Positions 8,237-21,200 of a DNA stretch of 64,000 nucleotides are shown piece by piece. Every line of letters begins with the position of its first letter. Position 1 is the stretch's first letter. This stretch comes from Streptomyces bungoensis (GTDB taxonomy: Bacteria > Actinomycetota > Actinomycetes > Streptomycetales > Streptomycetaceae): assembly GCF_001514215.1 (NCBI RefSeq), contig NZ_KQ948853.1, positions 467,167 to 531,166 on the forward strand. Reading direction: 5' to 3'. The translations under genes were made by a program, and so were the position numbers. Below the pieces are notes generated by a model. That model was given only the letters and a program-made list of their open reading frames with translations, ran no database searches and was not told the DNA's origin.

Positions 8237-8753
8237 CCCGGGCTCCTTGCGCGGCTTCGGTCCGTGGCGGCGGACCGCAGGGAGGGGGGTGACGGGCGAG
8301 TCACGCACGCTACTCGCGGGGTCGGCGCCGCGCGGGGTTTTCACCAAACTAGCCAGTCGGTATGCGCTTACTGCACGGATCTCCCGTCCGGCCCGGGTTG
8401 ACCCTGACGCGGCGGAAGGGTGGAGCCTGGCCGGGCCCGGGGGTGGAGCGGACCCCGAGGAGGTCTCCACCCGGCGGTGGAGGTCCCCTAGGGGTTCCTC
8501 CGTACCAGGGGTCGGGGAGGGTTCGTCCCCCCGGAGGACGAGACGGACCGGGTGCCGTCCTTAACCTGGCTTTACGCCGCTGGGGGGCGGCCGACCGAAC
8601 CGGCGGGGGTGGGGTTTACCCCCGCACAAGAGGGGGCTTCGCACCAGCGCGCGGCACGCCGGTCGCACGCGAGACTCGACGGCGTAGCCGGCACGACGCT
8701 CCGCGACTGAGGAGCGCATCCACCGACGTGTAGACCGACATAGGAGACATACC
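8237..8753. promoter_or_regulatory. Divergent intergenic region with stacked palindromes
   Basis: This 517-bp gap separates the symporter operon from the first ABC exporter. No credible gene was found. It holds a hairpin CTCCACC/GGTGGAG at 8465-8482 (loop CGGC) and, 3 bp on, the palindrome CCCCTAGGGG at 8485-8494, flanked by GAGG and CCTC to form a longer imperfect operator-like site. A relatively AT-rich block at 8560-8577 (CCTTAACCTGGCTTTACG) may contain promoter elements. The leader before the ATPase start at 8754 ends with ATAGGAGACATACC, a good ribosome site. Confidence 0.5.
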
Positions 8754-9542
8754 GTGACTTCGGCTGTGACCATTCCCAGGCACGGGGGCACTGGAGGGCC
8801 TACGGCCGTTGCCGCGCGGGCCCGGCAGGTAGTCAAGGCGTACGGGTCCGGTGAGACCCGTGTCGTCGCCCTCGACCACGTCGACGTGGACATCGCCCGC
8901 GGGCGTTTCACCGCGATCATGGGCCCCTCCGGGTCCGGCAAGTCCACGCTGATGCACTGCCTCGCCGGCCTCGACACCGTCACCAGCGGGCAGATCTACC
9001 TGGACGAGACCGAGATCACCGGCCTGAAGGACAAGAAGCTCACCCAACTGCGCCGCGACCGCATCGGGTTCATCTTCCAGGCCTTCAACCTGCTGCCGAC
9101 GCTGAACGCGATCGAGAACATCACGCTGCCCATGGACATCGCCGGCCGCAAGCCGGACAAGGCCTGGCTGGACCGCGTGGTGGAGACCGTCGGGCTCGCC
9201 GGGCGGCTCAAGCACCGGCCCACCCAGCTCTCCGGCGGCCAGCAGCAGCGCGTCGCCGTGGCCCGGGCGCTCGCCGCCCGCCCGGAGATCATCTTCGGGG
9301 ACGAGCCGACCGGAAACCTCGACTCGCGAGCGGGAGCGGAGATCCTGGGCTTCCTGCGCCGCTCGGTGGACGAACTCGGCCAGACCATCGTGATGGTCAC
9401 CCACGACCCGGTGGCCGCGTCGTACGCGGACCGGGTGCTCTACCTCGCCGACGGCCGGATCGTCGACGAGATGCACCAGCCGACGGCCGAGCAGGTCCTG
9501 GACCGGATGAAGGACTTCGACGCCCGGGGGCGCACGTCATGA
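8754..9542 (+). CDS. ABC transporter ATP-binding protein (MacB/LolD type)
   Basis: The 262-residue ATPase has every expected motif: Walker A GPSGSGKS near residue 62, Q-loop FIFQAFNLLPTL, signature LSGGQQQRVAVARAL, Walker B IIFGDEPTGNLDS and H-loop VTHDPVAA. The FNLLPTL and DEPTGNLDS versions are typical of MacB/LolD ATPases that drive FtsX-like permeases rather than importers. The start has a TAGGAGA site. It overlaps the permease gene by 4 bp. It is strikingly similar to the ATPase at 39043-39813. The substrate is unknown; candidates are a peptide, lipid or envelope factor. Confidence 0.92.
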   Translation: MTSAVTIPRHGGTGGPTAVAARARQVVKAYGSGETRVVALDHVDVDIARGRFTAIMGPSGSGKSTLMHCLAGLDTVTSGQIYLDETEITGLKDKKLTQLRRDRIGFIFQAFNLLPTLNAIENITLPMDIAGRKPDKAWLDRVVETVGLAGRLKHRPTQLSGGQQQRVAVARALAARPEIIFGDEPTGNLDSRAGAEILGFLRRSVDELGQTIVMVTHDPVAASYADRVLYLADGRIVDEMHQPTAEQVLDRMKDFDARGRTS

Positions 9543-12118
9543 CCGTCCTGAAGACCTCGCTGCGCAACTTCTTCGCGCACAAGGGCCGCATGGCCCTCTC
9601 GGCGGTCGCCGTGCTGCTGTCGGTGGCCTTCGTCTGCGGGACGCTCGTCTTCACGGACACGATGAACACGACGTTCGACAAGCTGTTCCAGGCCACCTCC
9701 TCCGACGTCAAGGTCACCGCCAAGGGCTCCTCCGACACCGGCCAGACGACCTCCCGCACGGGCCGGCCGCCCGTGCTGCCGGCCTCCGTGGTGGGCGAGA
9801 TCCGCAAGGTCCAGGGGGTGAAGGCGGCCGAAGGCACGGTGTTCTCCACCTCGGTCACCGTCGTCGACCGCGACCTGGACAAGCTCTCGCCCAACAGCGG
9901 CGCCCCGACCATCGTCGGCAGCTGGAACGGCAACGACGCCCGCACCATGAAGATCACCTCCGGTGCGGCGCCGCACGGCTCCGGCCAGATCATGGTCGAC
10001 GCCGACACCGCCGAGAAGCACCACCTGAAGCTCGGTGACGACATCGGCGTCATCACCGCCCTCGGCACGCACCACGCGCGCGTGTCCGGCATCGCCACCT
10101 TCACCGTCACCAACCCCGGCGCGGCGATCTTCTACCTGGACACCAGGACCGCCCAGCAGACCCTGGTCGGCCGGACCGGCGTCTACACCGACGTCAACGT
10201 CACCGCCGCCAAGGGCGTGACCGACGCGCGGCTGAAGAAGAACGTGATCGCCGAACTCGGCCGCGGCTACCGGGTGCAGACCGCCAAGGAGGTCGCCGAC
10301 GCCAACCAGAAGAGCGTCGAGAGCTTCCTGAACGTCATGAAGTACGCGATGCTCGGCTTCGCCGGGATCGCCTTCCTGGTAGGCATCTTCCTCATCATCA
10401 ACACCTTCTCGATGCTGGTCGCGCAGCGCACCCGCGAGATCGGCCTGATGCGCGCCATCGGCTCCTCCCGCCGCCAGGTCAACCGCTCCGTGCTCATCGA
10501 GGCGCTGCTGCTGGGCGTCATCGGCTCCGTGCTCGGCGTCGGCGCGGGCGTCGGGATCGCGGTCGGGCTGATGAAGCTCATGGGCCAGATCGGCATGCAC
10601 CTGTCCACCGACGACCTGACCGTCGCCTGGACGACTCCGGTCCTCGGCCTGCTCCTGGGCGTCGTGGTCACCGTCCTGGCGGCCTACCTGCCCGCCCGGC
10701 GCGCCGGCAAGGTCTCCCCGATGGCCGCCCTGCGCGACGCGCACGCCCCGGCCGACGCTCGCGCGGGAGTCGTGCGGGCCGTCGTCGGCCTCGTCCTCAC
10801 CGGCGCCGGCGGCGCGAGCCTGTTCGCCGCCGCCACCGCCGACAAGGCCAAGGCCGGCTCCTCCCTGCTCGGACTCGGCGTGGTGCTGACCCTGATCGGC
10901 TTCGTCGTCATCGGCCCGCTGCTGGCCGGCGGCCTGGTCCGCGTCCTCGGCGCGGTCCTGCTGCGGGTCTTCGGCCCCGTGGGCCGCATGGCCGAGCGCA
11001 ACGCGCTGCGCAACCCGCGCCGCACCGGAGCCACCGGCGCCGCCCTGATGATCGGCCTCGCCCTGGTGGCCTGCCTGTCCGTGGTCGGCTCCTCCATGGT
11101 GGCCTCCGCCACCGACCAGCTCGACAAGACCGTCGGCACGGACTTCATCGTCATGAGCGACCGCGGCGAGGTCATCACCCCGCAGGCGGTGCGGGCCGTC
11201 AAGGACACCCCGGGCCTGGCGCGGGTCACCGAGTACCGGCCCACCGTCGCCGACTTCACCACCCCCGACGGCAAGACGCTCAAGGACACCGACATCACGG
11301 CGGCCGACCCGAGCTACGCCACCGACCTGCGCAAGAAGACCGTCGCCGGCGACCTGTTGGACGCCTACCTGCCCGACTCGATGTCCGTGCACGAGAAGTT
11401 CGCCAAGGCCCACGGCATCCACCTCGGCTCGAAGATCACCGTGGCGTTCCGGGACGGCGCCACCGCCCACCTGACGGTCCGCGCGATCACCAGCAGCGAC
11501 GAGGTGATCGACCAGGGCGCCAAGTACACCTCCATCGCCACGCTCGCCAAGTACGTGCCGGCCGGCAAGATGCCCCTCGACCAGATCGTCTTCGCCAGCG
11601 CCAGGGACGGGCAGCAGGACACCGCGTACAAGGCGCTCAAGTCGGCCCTGCACAAGTACCCGCAGTACACCGTGCGCGACCAGACCGACTACAAGCAGGC
11701 GCTGAAGGACCAGATCGGCCAGCTGCTGAACATGATCTACGGCCTGCTGGCCCTGGCGATCATCGTCGCGGTCCTGGGCGTGGTGAACACCCTGGCCCTG
11801 TCGGTGGTCGAGCGGACCCGGGAGATCGGCCTCATGCGGGCCATCGGCCTCTCCCGCCGCCAGCTGCGCCGCATGATCCGCCTGGAGTCCGTGGTGATCG
11901 CCGTCTTCGGCGCCCTGCTGGGCCTCGGCCTCGGCATGGGCTGGGGCGCGACCGCCCAGCGGCTCCTCGCCCTCAGCGGCTTCGACGTCCTGGACATCCC
12001 CTGGCCGACGATCATCGGTGTCTTCGTCGCCTCGGCCTTCGTGGGCCTGTTCGCCGCCCTGATCCCGGCGTTCCGGGCGGGCCGGATGAACGTGCTGAAC
12101 GCGATCGCGACGGAGTAG
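9539..12118 (+). CDS. ABC transporter permease with two FtsX domains
   Basis: The 859-residue protein has a first membrane span near the N-terminus (MALSAVAVLLSVAFVCGTLV), a large extracellular MacB-like region, three spans with the FtsX motif QRTREIGLMRAIGSSRRQV, a second span group around 430-520, a second extracellular region, and a final FtsX unit with ERTREIGLMRAIGLSRRQL. The repeated signature shows a duplicated FtsX permease of about the usual 840-860 residues. Such transporters use mechanotransmission to move or extract envelope substrates. ATG overlap with the ATPase gene indicates coupled translation. A terminator follows at 12185. Confidence 0.9.
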   Translation: MTVLKTSLRNFFAHKGRMALSAVAVLLSVAFVCGTLVFTDTMNTTFDKLFQATSSDVKVTAKGSSDTGQTTSRTGRPPVLPASVVGEIRKVQGVKAAEGTVFSTSVTVVDRDLDKLSPNSGAPTIVGSWNGNDARTMKITSGAAPHGSGQIMVDADTAEKHHLKLGDDIGVITALGTHHARVSGIATFTVTNPGAAIFYLDTRTAQQTLVGRTGVYTDVNVTAAKGVTDARLKKNVIAELGRGYRVQTAKEVADANQKSVESFLNVMKYAMLGFAGIAFLVGIFLIINTFSMLVAQRTREIGLMRAIGSSRRQVNRSVLIEALLLGVIGSVLGVGAGVGIAVGLMKLMGQIGMHLSTDDLTVAWTTPVLGLLLGVVVTVLAAYLPARRAGKVSPMAALRDAHAPADARAGVVRAVVGLVLTGAGGASLFAAATADKAKAGSSLLGLGVVLTLIGFVVIGPLLAGGLVRVLGAVLLRVFGPVGRMAERNALRNPRRTGATGAALMIGLALVACLSVVGSSMVASATDQLDKTVGTDFIVMSDRGEVITPQAVRAVKDTPGLARVTEYRPTVADFTTPDGKTLKDTDITAADPSYATDLRKKTVAGDLLDAYLPDSMSVHEKFAKAHGIHLGSKITVAFRDGATAHLTVRAITSSDEVIDQGAKYTSIATLAKYVPAGKMPLDQIVFASARDGQQDTAYKALKSALHKYPQYTVRDQTDYKQALKDQIGQLLNMIYGLLALAIIVAVLGVVNTLALSVVERTREIGLMRAIGLSRRQLRRMIRLESVVIAVFGALLGLGLGMGWGATAQRLLALSGFDVLDIPWPTIIGVFVASAFVGLFAALIPAFRAGRMNVLNAIATE

Positions 12119-12184
12119 CCCCGGGGAACCGTCCGGGACCGTTCAGGACGGGGGACACGGGGGACACGGGGGACGGACCCGGCA

Positions 12185-12210
12185 CCGAGAAGCCACGGGG
12201 GGCTTCTCGG
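12185..12210 (+). terminator. Hairpin terminator after the ABC permease gene
   Basis: CCGAGAAGCC pairs perfectly with GGCTTCTCGG around a 6-base loop, 67 bp after the permease stop. There is no T run, which is common in Streptomyces. Three GGGGACAC-like repeats lie just upstream at 12151-12174. Confidence 0.75.
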
Positions 12211-12364
12211 CGCCGGGTTCCGTCGTGCGGGGACCGCCGTGACGTCGTACTCCGTTCACTCCCGCGGGTGATCCGCCCCCGGGCGACGTACCCTGGGAAC
12301 CCCCGGCCCGCCCCGCGTGTCGGGTGGTTCGCGTTGCCCGCCCCACGGACGAAAGCCGCCCCGA

Positions 12365-15898
<3,534 letters not shown>

Positions 15899-16123
15899 GC
15901 CCGGCGGCCAGGACCTGCCGCTCCTGGCCGCTTCCCCCCCCCGGTCCTCCACGGCCGTCCGCACCGCGGGCGGCCGTACCGCTGACCACGCCCCAACTCG
16001 CGCCTGTTTCACCCCTGATGCCCCCTTTGAGCCCCGGTTTCCGCCCGCCTCGGGCCGGTTACCTTGAAGGGCAACGACGTTCCGCCCGCACCGGCGGACC
16101 AACACCAGCAAGGGGAACGCATC

Positions 16124-16915
16124 GTGAGGCGTCTGAGGCACAGCGGCGGAAGCCGGCGCGTACTCCTGGCATCCGCCGCGGTGGTGGCCACCGGCGGCCT
16201 GCTCGCCGGCTGCAAGGACATCGCCCCGCCCGCGGACGGCGGACCGTCCGGTTCCGCCGTCTCGACAGCCGGTGACGGCCGGGCCGTGAGCCCTCTGGAC
16301 AATCCGGACGGCACCAAGCCGGGCCTGGCGGCGATCACGTCCGCCGGCGACAGGGCGAAGGCGCGGGCGCTGATCGGGAAGGTGGCGACGAAGGGGCGCG
16401 GGCCGAAGACGGGCTACGAGCGGGACAAGTTCGGCTACGCCTGGATGGACTCGGCGCCGGGCGGCATCCCCTTCTCGCACAACGGCTGCGACTCGCGGAA
16501 CGACCTGCTGAAACGTGACGGCGAGAAGGTCCGCTTCCGGGCGGGCTCCACGTGCGTCGTCACCTCCATGACGCTGCGCGACCCGTACACCGGCAAGACG
16601 ATCGAGTGGGTGAAGTCCCATGCGATCACGGTCCAGATAGACCACGTCATGCCGCTGTCGTACGACTGGCAGATGGGCGCCTCGCACTGGGACAAGGGCA
16701 AGCGCGAGGACATCGCCAACGACCCGCTCAACCTGATCCCCGTGGACGGCCCCGCCAACGGCGCCAAGAGCGACTCGGGCCCGGCCGCCTGGCTGCCCCC
16801 GAACAAGCTCGTCCGCTGTTCCTACGCCGTGCGCTTCGCCCAGGTGTCGCTGAAGTACGACCTGCCGGTGACGACCGCGGACAAGCGCATGATGCTGAGC
16901 CTGTGCGGCGGCTGA
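16124..16915 (+). CDS. Secreted HNH-family nuclease-like lipoprotein (GmrSD C-terminal/DUF1524 type)
   Basis: The 263-residue product begins with an Arg-rich N-region, a hydrophobic stretch and a lipobox (TGGLLAGCKD), so it should be a membrane-anchored lipoprotein outside the cell. The mature part holds an HNH-like core: DHVMPLSYDWQMGASHW, followed by NDPLNLIPVDGPANGAKSD, with the D-H-V and N-x3-N arrangement seen in DUF1524-type nucleases. Paired cysteines probably form disulfides. The GTG at 16124 has an AAGGGGA site 7-8 bp upstream. Extracellular DNA or RNA cleavage is inferred from the fold. Confidence 0.75.
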   Translation: MRRLRHSGGSRRVLLASAAVVATGGLLAGCKDIAPPADGGPSGSAVSTAGDGRAVSPLDNPDGTKPGLAAITSAGDRAKARALIGKVATKGRGPKTGYERDKFGYAWMDSAPGGIPFSHNGCDSRNDLLKRDGEKVRFRAGSTCVVTSMTLRDPYTGKTIEWVKSHAITVQIDHVMPLSYDWQMGASHWDKGKREDIANDPLNLIPVDGPANGAKSDSGPAAWLPPNKLVRCSYAVRFAQVSLKYDLPVTTADKRMMLSLCGG

Positions 16916-16959
16916 CGAGGACGCGGACGCGGAAGGTGTGACGGAGCGGCCGGCGGGCC

Positions 16960-16981
16960 GCCCGCACCGGCGGGTGCGGGC
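16960..16981. terminator. Bidirectional hairpin between convergent genes
   Basis: GCCCGCACC pairs with GGGTGCGGGC around a 3-base loop, and the flanking GGGCC/GGGCCC can extend the stem. It sits between the HNH lipoprotein gene and the convergent lipoprotein gene at 17003. Confidence 0.7.
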
Positions 16982-17002
16982 GGGCCCGCGGCCCTCGGTG
17001 GA

Positions 17003-17728
17003 TCAGGCGGACTTCTTGGCCTTCAGGGCGTCCACGATCCGGGCCGTCAGCTTCTTCGCGCTCGCGGCGCCGTTGTCGCTGCCCTGCGTGGACAGCACGG
17101 TGACGACGGCGCTGCCGGAGCGGGCCGCGACGAGCGTGGTGCCGTTCTGCCAGGCGCCGCTCGTCAGGGTGATCGTGTAGGCCTCGTCGCCGAGCCCGGA
17201 GGCGGACCGGCCGGTCGTCTTCACCTTGGCGTGCATGTCCGTGTCCGTGAAGGTGGCGCACTCGGCCGCGACGGACTCCAGCTGCGCCATCACCTTGTGC
17301 GCCGTGGTGCCCTGGAACTCGTCGACCTCCTGGGCCAGCGTCTCGGTCTTGTCGTGGTTCGCGTAGTCGTTCTGCGCGAACGACACGCCCCCCTTGTAAC
17401 CGGTCACCTGGATCCAGGAAGTGCCCTCCAGCCGCGTGCAGTCCGGCTTCGCGGCCTTCCGGCCGGACGGGGAGAGGAAGTCGCCCGCGCTGTCCGAGGA
17501 GCCGTCGGCCTCGGCGGTGAACCCGGCCGGGAAGGCCGACGCGGGCGCCAGCACCTGCTTGAGCTGCGCACCGGTCAGCAGGCCGGCGTTGGGGTCCTTC
17601 TGCTCGGCCCGCTTCGCGTGCGCGCCGGAGTCCGAGGAGGAGCCGGAGGAACCGGAGGAGCAGGCGGACAGGGCCAGCGGAAGTGCCGCGACGGCGAGCA
17701 GCGTGACGGCACGGGACGAGTGGCGCAT
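17003..17728 (-). CDS. Lipoprotein, sensor-like, function unknown
   Basis: The 241-residue protein has a clear signal peptide and lipobox (LPLALSACSSG), then a serine/glycine-rich linker of about 15 residues that spaces it from the membrane. The mature domain has an alternating strand/helix look, with TRLEGTSWIQVTGYKGGVSF and a paired C-x-E-C-like arrangement of two cysteines. It resembles the extracellular PknH-sensor-like domains found on many actinobacterial lipoproteins, but that is only a fold-level impression. The start has a good upstream AAGGACTG site. No operon partner is present on this strand. Confidence 0.7.
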   Translation of the reverse strand: MRHSSRAVTLLAVAALPLALSACSSGSSGSSSDSGAHAKRAEQKDPNAGLLTGAQLKQVLAPASAFPAGFTAEADGSSDSAGDFLSPSGRKAAKPDCTRLEGTSWIQVTGYKGGVSFAQNDYANHDKTETLAQEVDEFQGTTAHKVMAQLESVAAECATFTDTDMHAKVKTTGRSASGLGDEAYTITLTSGAWQNGTTLVAARSGSAVVTVLSTQGSDNGAASAKKLTARIVDALKAKKSA

Positions 17729-18178
17729 GACAGTCCTTCGGGGAATGAGTGGATCGGGGGATGGGCGTACGGCGTGCGTGCGGTGTCCGCGGCTCGCGTC
17801 GGGCGTGCGTGCCTGGGCGCTGGGCGCTGAGCCTCGGGCCTGCGGGCTTCGGCTCCGGCGAGCGTGCTCGGACCGGGTGGGGACGACGGCGTGGACGGGC
17901 GGCGACGGTCAGGGTGCGATGTGCAGCGCGGGCCGCGCCTGCCGCGGCGGTGGTGGTGTCCGGCGCGCGTTCGTGTCGTGCACAGCCATGGCGGGACCCC
18001 TCCCCGACGCGGCGGCCGCCCCCTCCGGCTGGCCGCTCGTTCGCTGGGTCAATGAGATCAAAGCCTGTGAACCGAGTCAACACGATGAACAGAATCAGTT
18101 GTGTACACGTCGTGAAAGTCGGGATCTTGTGTACGTCGGTATGCTCTGCGCACACATGGGACGAGGGGAGCGGGGCCT
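17729..18178. promoter_or_regulatory. 450-bp divergent region before the methylase-like gene
   Basis: No supportable gene lies here. The last 120 bp are markedly richer in A+T than the surroundings and contain the direct repeat TTGTGTAC at 18100-18107 and 18128-18135, 28 bp apart, just upstream of the methylase-like start. These could be binding sites for a regulator, possibly the HTH domain of the downstream protein itself. Confidence 0.4.
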
Positions 18179-20362
18179 GTGCAGGACAACGCGACTGAGG
18201 TGACCGCCGCCGGCATCGCGCGACTCGCCGGCGTGGGCCGGGCCGCCGTGAGCAACTGGCGCCGCCGGCACGCCGACTTCCCCAAGCCGGTCGGCGGCAC
18301 CGAGACCAGCCCCTCCTTCGCCCTCGCCGAAGTGGAGGGCTGGCTGCGCAAGCAGGGAAAACTCGCCGAAGTGCCGCTGCGCGAACGAGTCTGGCAGCAG
18401 CTCGCCGGGCATCCCGAAGGACCCGTCACCGCTCTCGTGCACACCGGCTGCGTCCTGCTGCTCATCCACGAGCGCCCCACCGTCTGGCTCGACGTGAGCG
18501 CCGGCTCCGACGAGCGGCTGGCCGCGATGCTGCCCGGCGCGCTGGACCAGGTGCTCGGCCCCCGCCTCGGCGCCACGCACGGCCGCGACGTTCACACGGT
18601 GCGGGCCGAGATCGGCTCGGCGGCTGTGAACTCACCGGCGCCTGTGAACACTGCTCCGGCCGACCACGCGCAAGCCGGCCCGCAGCTCCCCGGCGCTGTG
18701 AACACCCCGGGTCCCGCCGGTCCTCCCGGCCCCGCCCCCGCCCTCCGCACCCCCACCGGCCCGCAGCTCCTCGCCTCCGTCCCCCTCCTGCGCGGCGCCG
18801 CAGGACTCGCCGCCGAGACCGGCGCGCGGCAGACCTTCGAGTTCCTGCTGGGCCGGCACCTGGACGCCAACCCGCGCCAGTACACGCTCACCCCGGCCGA
18901 ACTCGCCCGCCTCATGGCCGACCTCGCCGGCCCCGCCCGCACCGTCCTCGACCCCGCCTGCGGCACCGGCGCCCTGCTGCGCGCCGTCGACGCCCGCCCC
19001 GACCAGGAGCTGTACGCCCAGGACAGCGCCCCCGACCTTGCCGCCCTCGCCGCGCTGCGGCTCGCGCTGCACGCGCGCGCCACCGTGCGCGGCGCCGCCG
19101 GGGACACCCTGCGCGCCGACGCCCACCCGGAGCTGCGCGCCGACGCCGTCCTGTGCCACCCGCCGTTCAACGAGCGCAACTGGGGCCACGACGAACTCGC
19201 CTACGACCCCCGCTGGGAGTACGGCTTCCCCGCCCGCACCGAGTCCGAGCTGGCCTGGGTGCAGCACGCCCTGGCCCGGCTGGCCGACGGCGGCACCGCC
19301 GTGCTGCTGATGCCGCCCGCCGCCGCCTCCCGCCGTTCCGGGCGCCGGATCCGCGCCGACCTGCTGCGCCGGGGCGCGCTCCGCGCCGTGGTCGCGCTGC
19401 CGGTCGGGGCGGCGCCGCCGTACAACATCCCGCTGCACGTGTGGGTGCTGCGCCGGCCCGACCGGACGCCGGCGGCGCCCGAGGTGCTGCTCGTGGACAC
19501 CGGGCGGTTCGCGGGGGAGGGGCGCGGCGGTCCCGACTGGCCGGCCGTCCGGGACGCCGCCCTCGACGCGTGGCGCTCCTTCGCGCGCACCGGGCGGCTG
19601 GCGGAGCGGCCGGGCTCGGCCCGTTCCGTGCCGGTCATCGAACTGCTCGACGACGACGTGGACCTCGCGCCCGCCCGCCACCTGCCGCCCCCGGCCCTGC
19701 CCGAGGGCGCGGAGGCGCTCCCGGTGGTGCGCGAGCGACTCGGCGAGACCCTGCGCCTGACCGCCGACCTCACCCCGTCGCCCGCCGAGCCGGCCGCGCC
19801 CGTGCGCTGGCCGCTCACCACCGTCGGCGAACTCGCGCGCGGGGGCGCGCTGCTGCTGCGGACCGGCGGCAACGGCGGTCACGCGCGCGTGCCCGTGCTC
19901 ACCGACCACGACGTGCTCGCCGGCACCGCACCCTCCGGGACGCTCCCGGAGAGCGAGGAGGAGGCCGTGCTGACCGAGCCGGGCGACGTCGTCGTACCGG
20001 TGCTCGGCGGCGGCTCGGTGGCGCGCGTCGTCGACGGCGCGACGGCGGGCGCCGCCCTGGGGCGCAACCTGGTGCTCCTGCGCCCCGATCCCGCGGCGCT
20101 CGACCCCTGGTTCCTCGCCGGGTTCCTGCGCGGCACGGCCAACCACCGCCAGGCCAGCAGCTACGCCTCCACGGCCACCCGCCTGGACGTGCGCCGGCTG
20201 CAGCTGCCCCGGCTCCCGCTCGAGGAACAGCGGCGCTACGGCGCCCGGTTCGGCGCCCTCGACGAGTTCGAGCGGGCGGTGCGCCGTGCGAGCCGGCTCG
20301 GGGAGCAGCTGGTGCGCGGCATGTACGACGGGCTCACCGACGGGACGGTCGCGCCGGATTGA
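18179..20362 (+). CDS. Orphan N6 DNA methylase-like protein with N-terminal HTH
   Basis: The 727-residue protein starts with a MerR/excisionase-like helix-turn-helix (VTAAGIARLAGVGRAAVSNW), has a linker, then an HsdM-like methylase domain. AdoMet motif I is DPACGTGALL at residue 258. The catalytic motif IV, normally NPPF/Y, reads CHPPFNERNWG with His at 327. The C-terminal region resembles an HsdS-type recognition part (VGELARGGALLLRTGG, LDVRRLQLPRLPLEEQRRYG). No HsdR or other restriction gene is adjacent. The GTG at 18179 follows a CGAGGGGAG site. It may be an epigenetic regulator or a DNA-binding protein with lost catalysis. The HTH fusion favours a regulatory role. Confidence 0.75.
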   Translation: MQDNATEVTAAGIARLAGVGRAAVSNWRRRHADFPKPVGGTETSPSFALAEVEGWLRKQGKLAEVPLRERVWQQLAGHPEGPVTALVHTGCVLLLIHERPTVWLDVSAGSDERLAAMLPGALDQVLGPRLGATHGRDVHTVRAEIGSAAVNSPAPVNTAPADHAQAGPQLPGAVNTPGPAGPPGPAPALRTPTGPQLLASVPLLRGAAGLAAETGARQTFEFLLGRHLDANPRQYTLTPAELARLMADLAGPARTVLDPACGTGALLRAVDARPDQELYAQDSAPDLAALAALRLALHARATVRGAAGDTLRADAHPELRADAVLCHPPFNERNWGHDELAYDPRWEYGFPARTESELAWVQHALARLADGGTAVLLMPPAAASRRSGRRIRADLLRRGALRAVVALPVGAAPPYNIPLHVWVLRRPDRTPAAPEVLLVDTGRFAGEGRGGPDWPAVRDAALDAWRSFARTGRLAERPGSARSVPVIELLDDDVDLAPARHLPPPALPEGAEALPVVRERLGETLRLTADLTPSPAEPAAPVRWPLTTVGELARGGALLLRTGGNGGHARVPVLTDHDVLAGTAPSGTLPESEEEAVLTEPGDVVVPVLGGGSVARVVDGATAGAALGRNLVLLRPDPAALDPWFLAGFLRGTANHRQASSYASTATRLDVRRLQLPRLPLEEQRRYGARFGALDEFERAVRRASRLGEQLVRGMYDGLTDGTVAPD

Positions 20363-20519
20363 CGGAGACGGCCGGACAACGGTTCGGTACATCCTGAACC
20401 GCTTGTCCGCGGTGGGCCATATGCTCGGTGCGACCTCGCACGAGTGGTGCCGTCCGCCCGGCCGCACCCCGGGCGGGCCCACGCGTCCCTTCCGTCCCTC
20501 CCAGGCATCAGGAGCAGCC

Positions 20520-21200
20520 ATGCAAGGCCACGGCTACGCACAGCCGGTGAAGCAGCCGCCGCACCCCGCGTGGCTGGTCATCCTGCGCGTACTGTTCGTG
20601 GCCGCGGCCGTCCTCAGCATCGGCTTCCTGACCTGGCTGCTGCTGCTGCGGCTGGCCGTGGTCACGCGCAAGTCGCTGGACTGGGGCCTGTTCGCCGCCG
20701 TGCTGGCCGCCGACCTCCTCAGCATCGTGCTGCTGGGCGAGGAGCCCGGCGACGACGTCCACACCGCCGGCGGCTACCTGGGCATCACGCTGCTGCTGGG
20801 CGCGCTGGCCGCCGGGGTCGTGTACTACCTCGTGGCGGAGATCCGGCACTTCCAGGCGCTGCGACAGGCGTACACGGGCGCGCCGGGGGTGCCGGGCACG
20901 CCGGGGTACGGCTATCCGCGGCCTGCGGCGCCGTTCGCCGCGACGACCGGGGGCCACACGCCCGTGCCCGGCCACACGCCCCTGCCCGGACAGCCTCCGG
21001 TGGCCGGTCCCCCGATACCCCACACGCCGCCGCCCCGGCCGCCGTCGGCGACCCCGCCGCCCCAGCGCCCGGCGCCCGCCCGGATCGACCAGGTCCGCGC
21101 CGAGCTCGACGAGCTGAGCGACTACCTGCGCAAGCACGACGGCAGCGGTGACGGCAGCCACGACGGCGGCCGGGGCGCCGGCCACGAGGGCGGACGGTGA
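20520..21200 (+). CDS. Small membrane protein with proline-rich tail
   Basis: The 226-residue protein has three likely membrane spans in its first 110 residues (LVILRVLFVAAAVLSIGFLT, a segment around LFAAVLAADLLSIVLL and one around ITLLLGALAAGVVYYLV). A cytoplasmic Gly/Pro/Thr-rich stretch follows, then a short coiled helix (ARIDQVRAELDELSDYLRKH) and a Gly/Asp/His-rich end. It overlaps the kinase gene by 4 bp, so the two are translationally coupled. A role in positioning the soluble kinase is possible, but no known domain is recognised. The ATG at 20520 follows an AGGAGCAGCC site. Confidence 0.7.
   Translation: MQGHGYAQPVKQPPHPAWLVILRVLFVAAAVLSIGFLTWLLLLRLAVVTRKSLDWGLFAAVLAADLLSIVLLGEEPGDDVHTAGGYLGITLLLGALAAGVVYYLVAEIRHFQALRQAYTGAPGVPGTPGYGYPRPAAPFAATTGGHTPVPGHTPLPGQPPVAGPPIPHTPPPRPPSATPPPQRPAPARIDQVRAELDELSDYLRKHDGSGDGSHDGGRGAGHEGGR

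Noticed and set aside
17397..17399. Apparent TTA on the minus strand in the lipoprotein gene
   Set aside because: Out of frame: it spans GGT TAC, coding Gly-Tyr.
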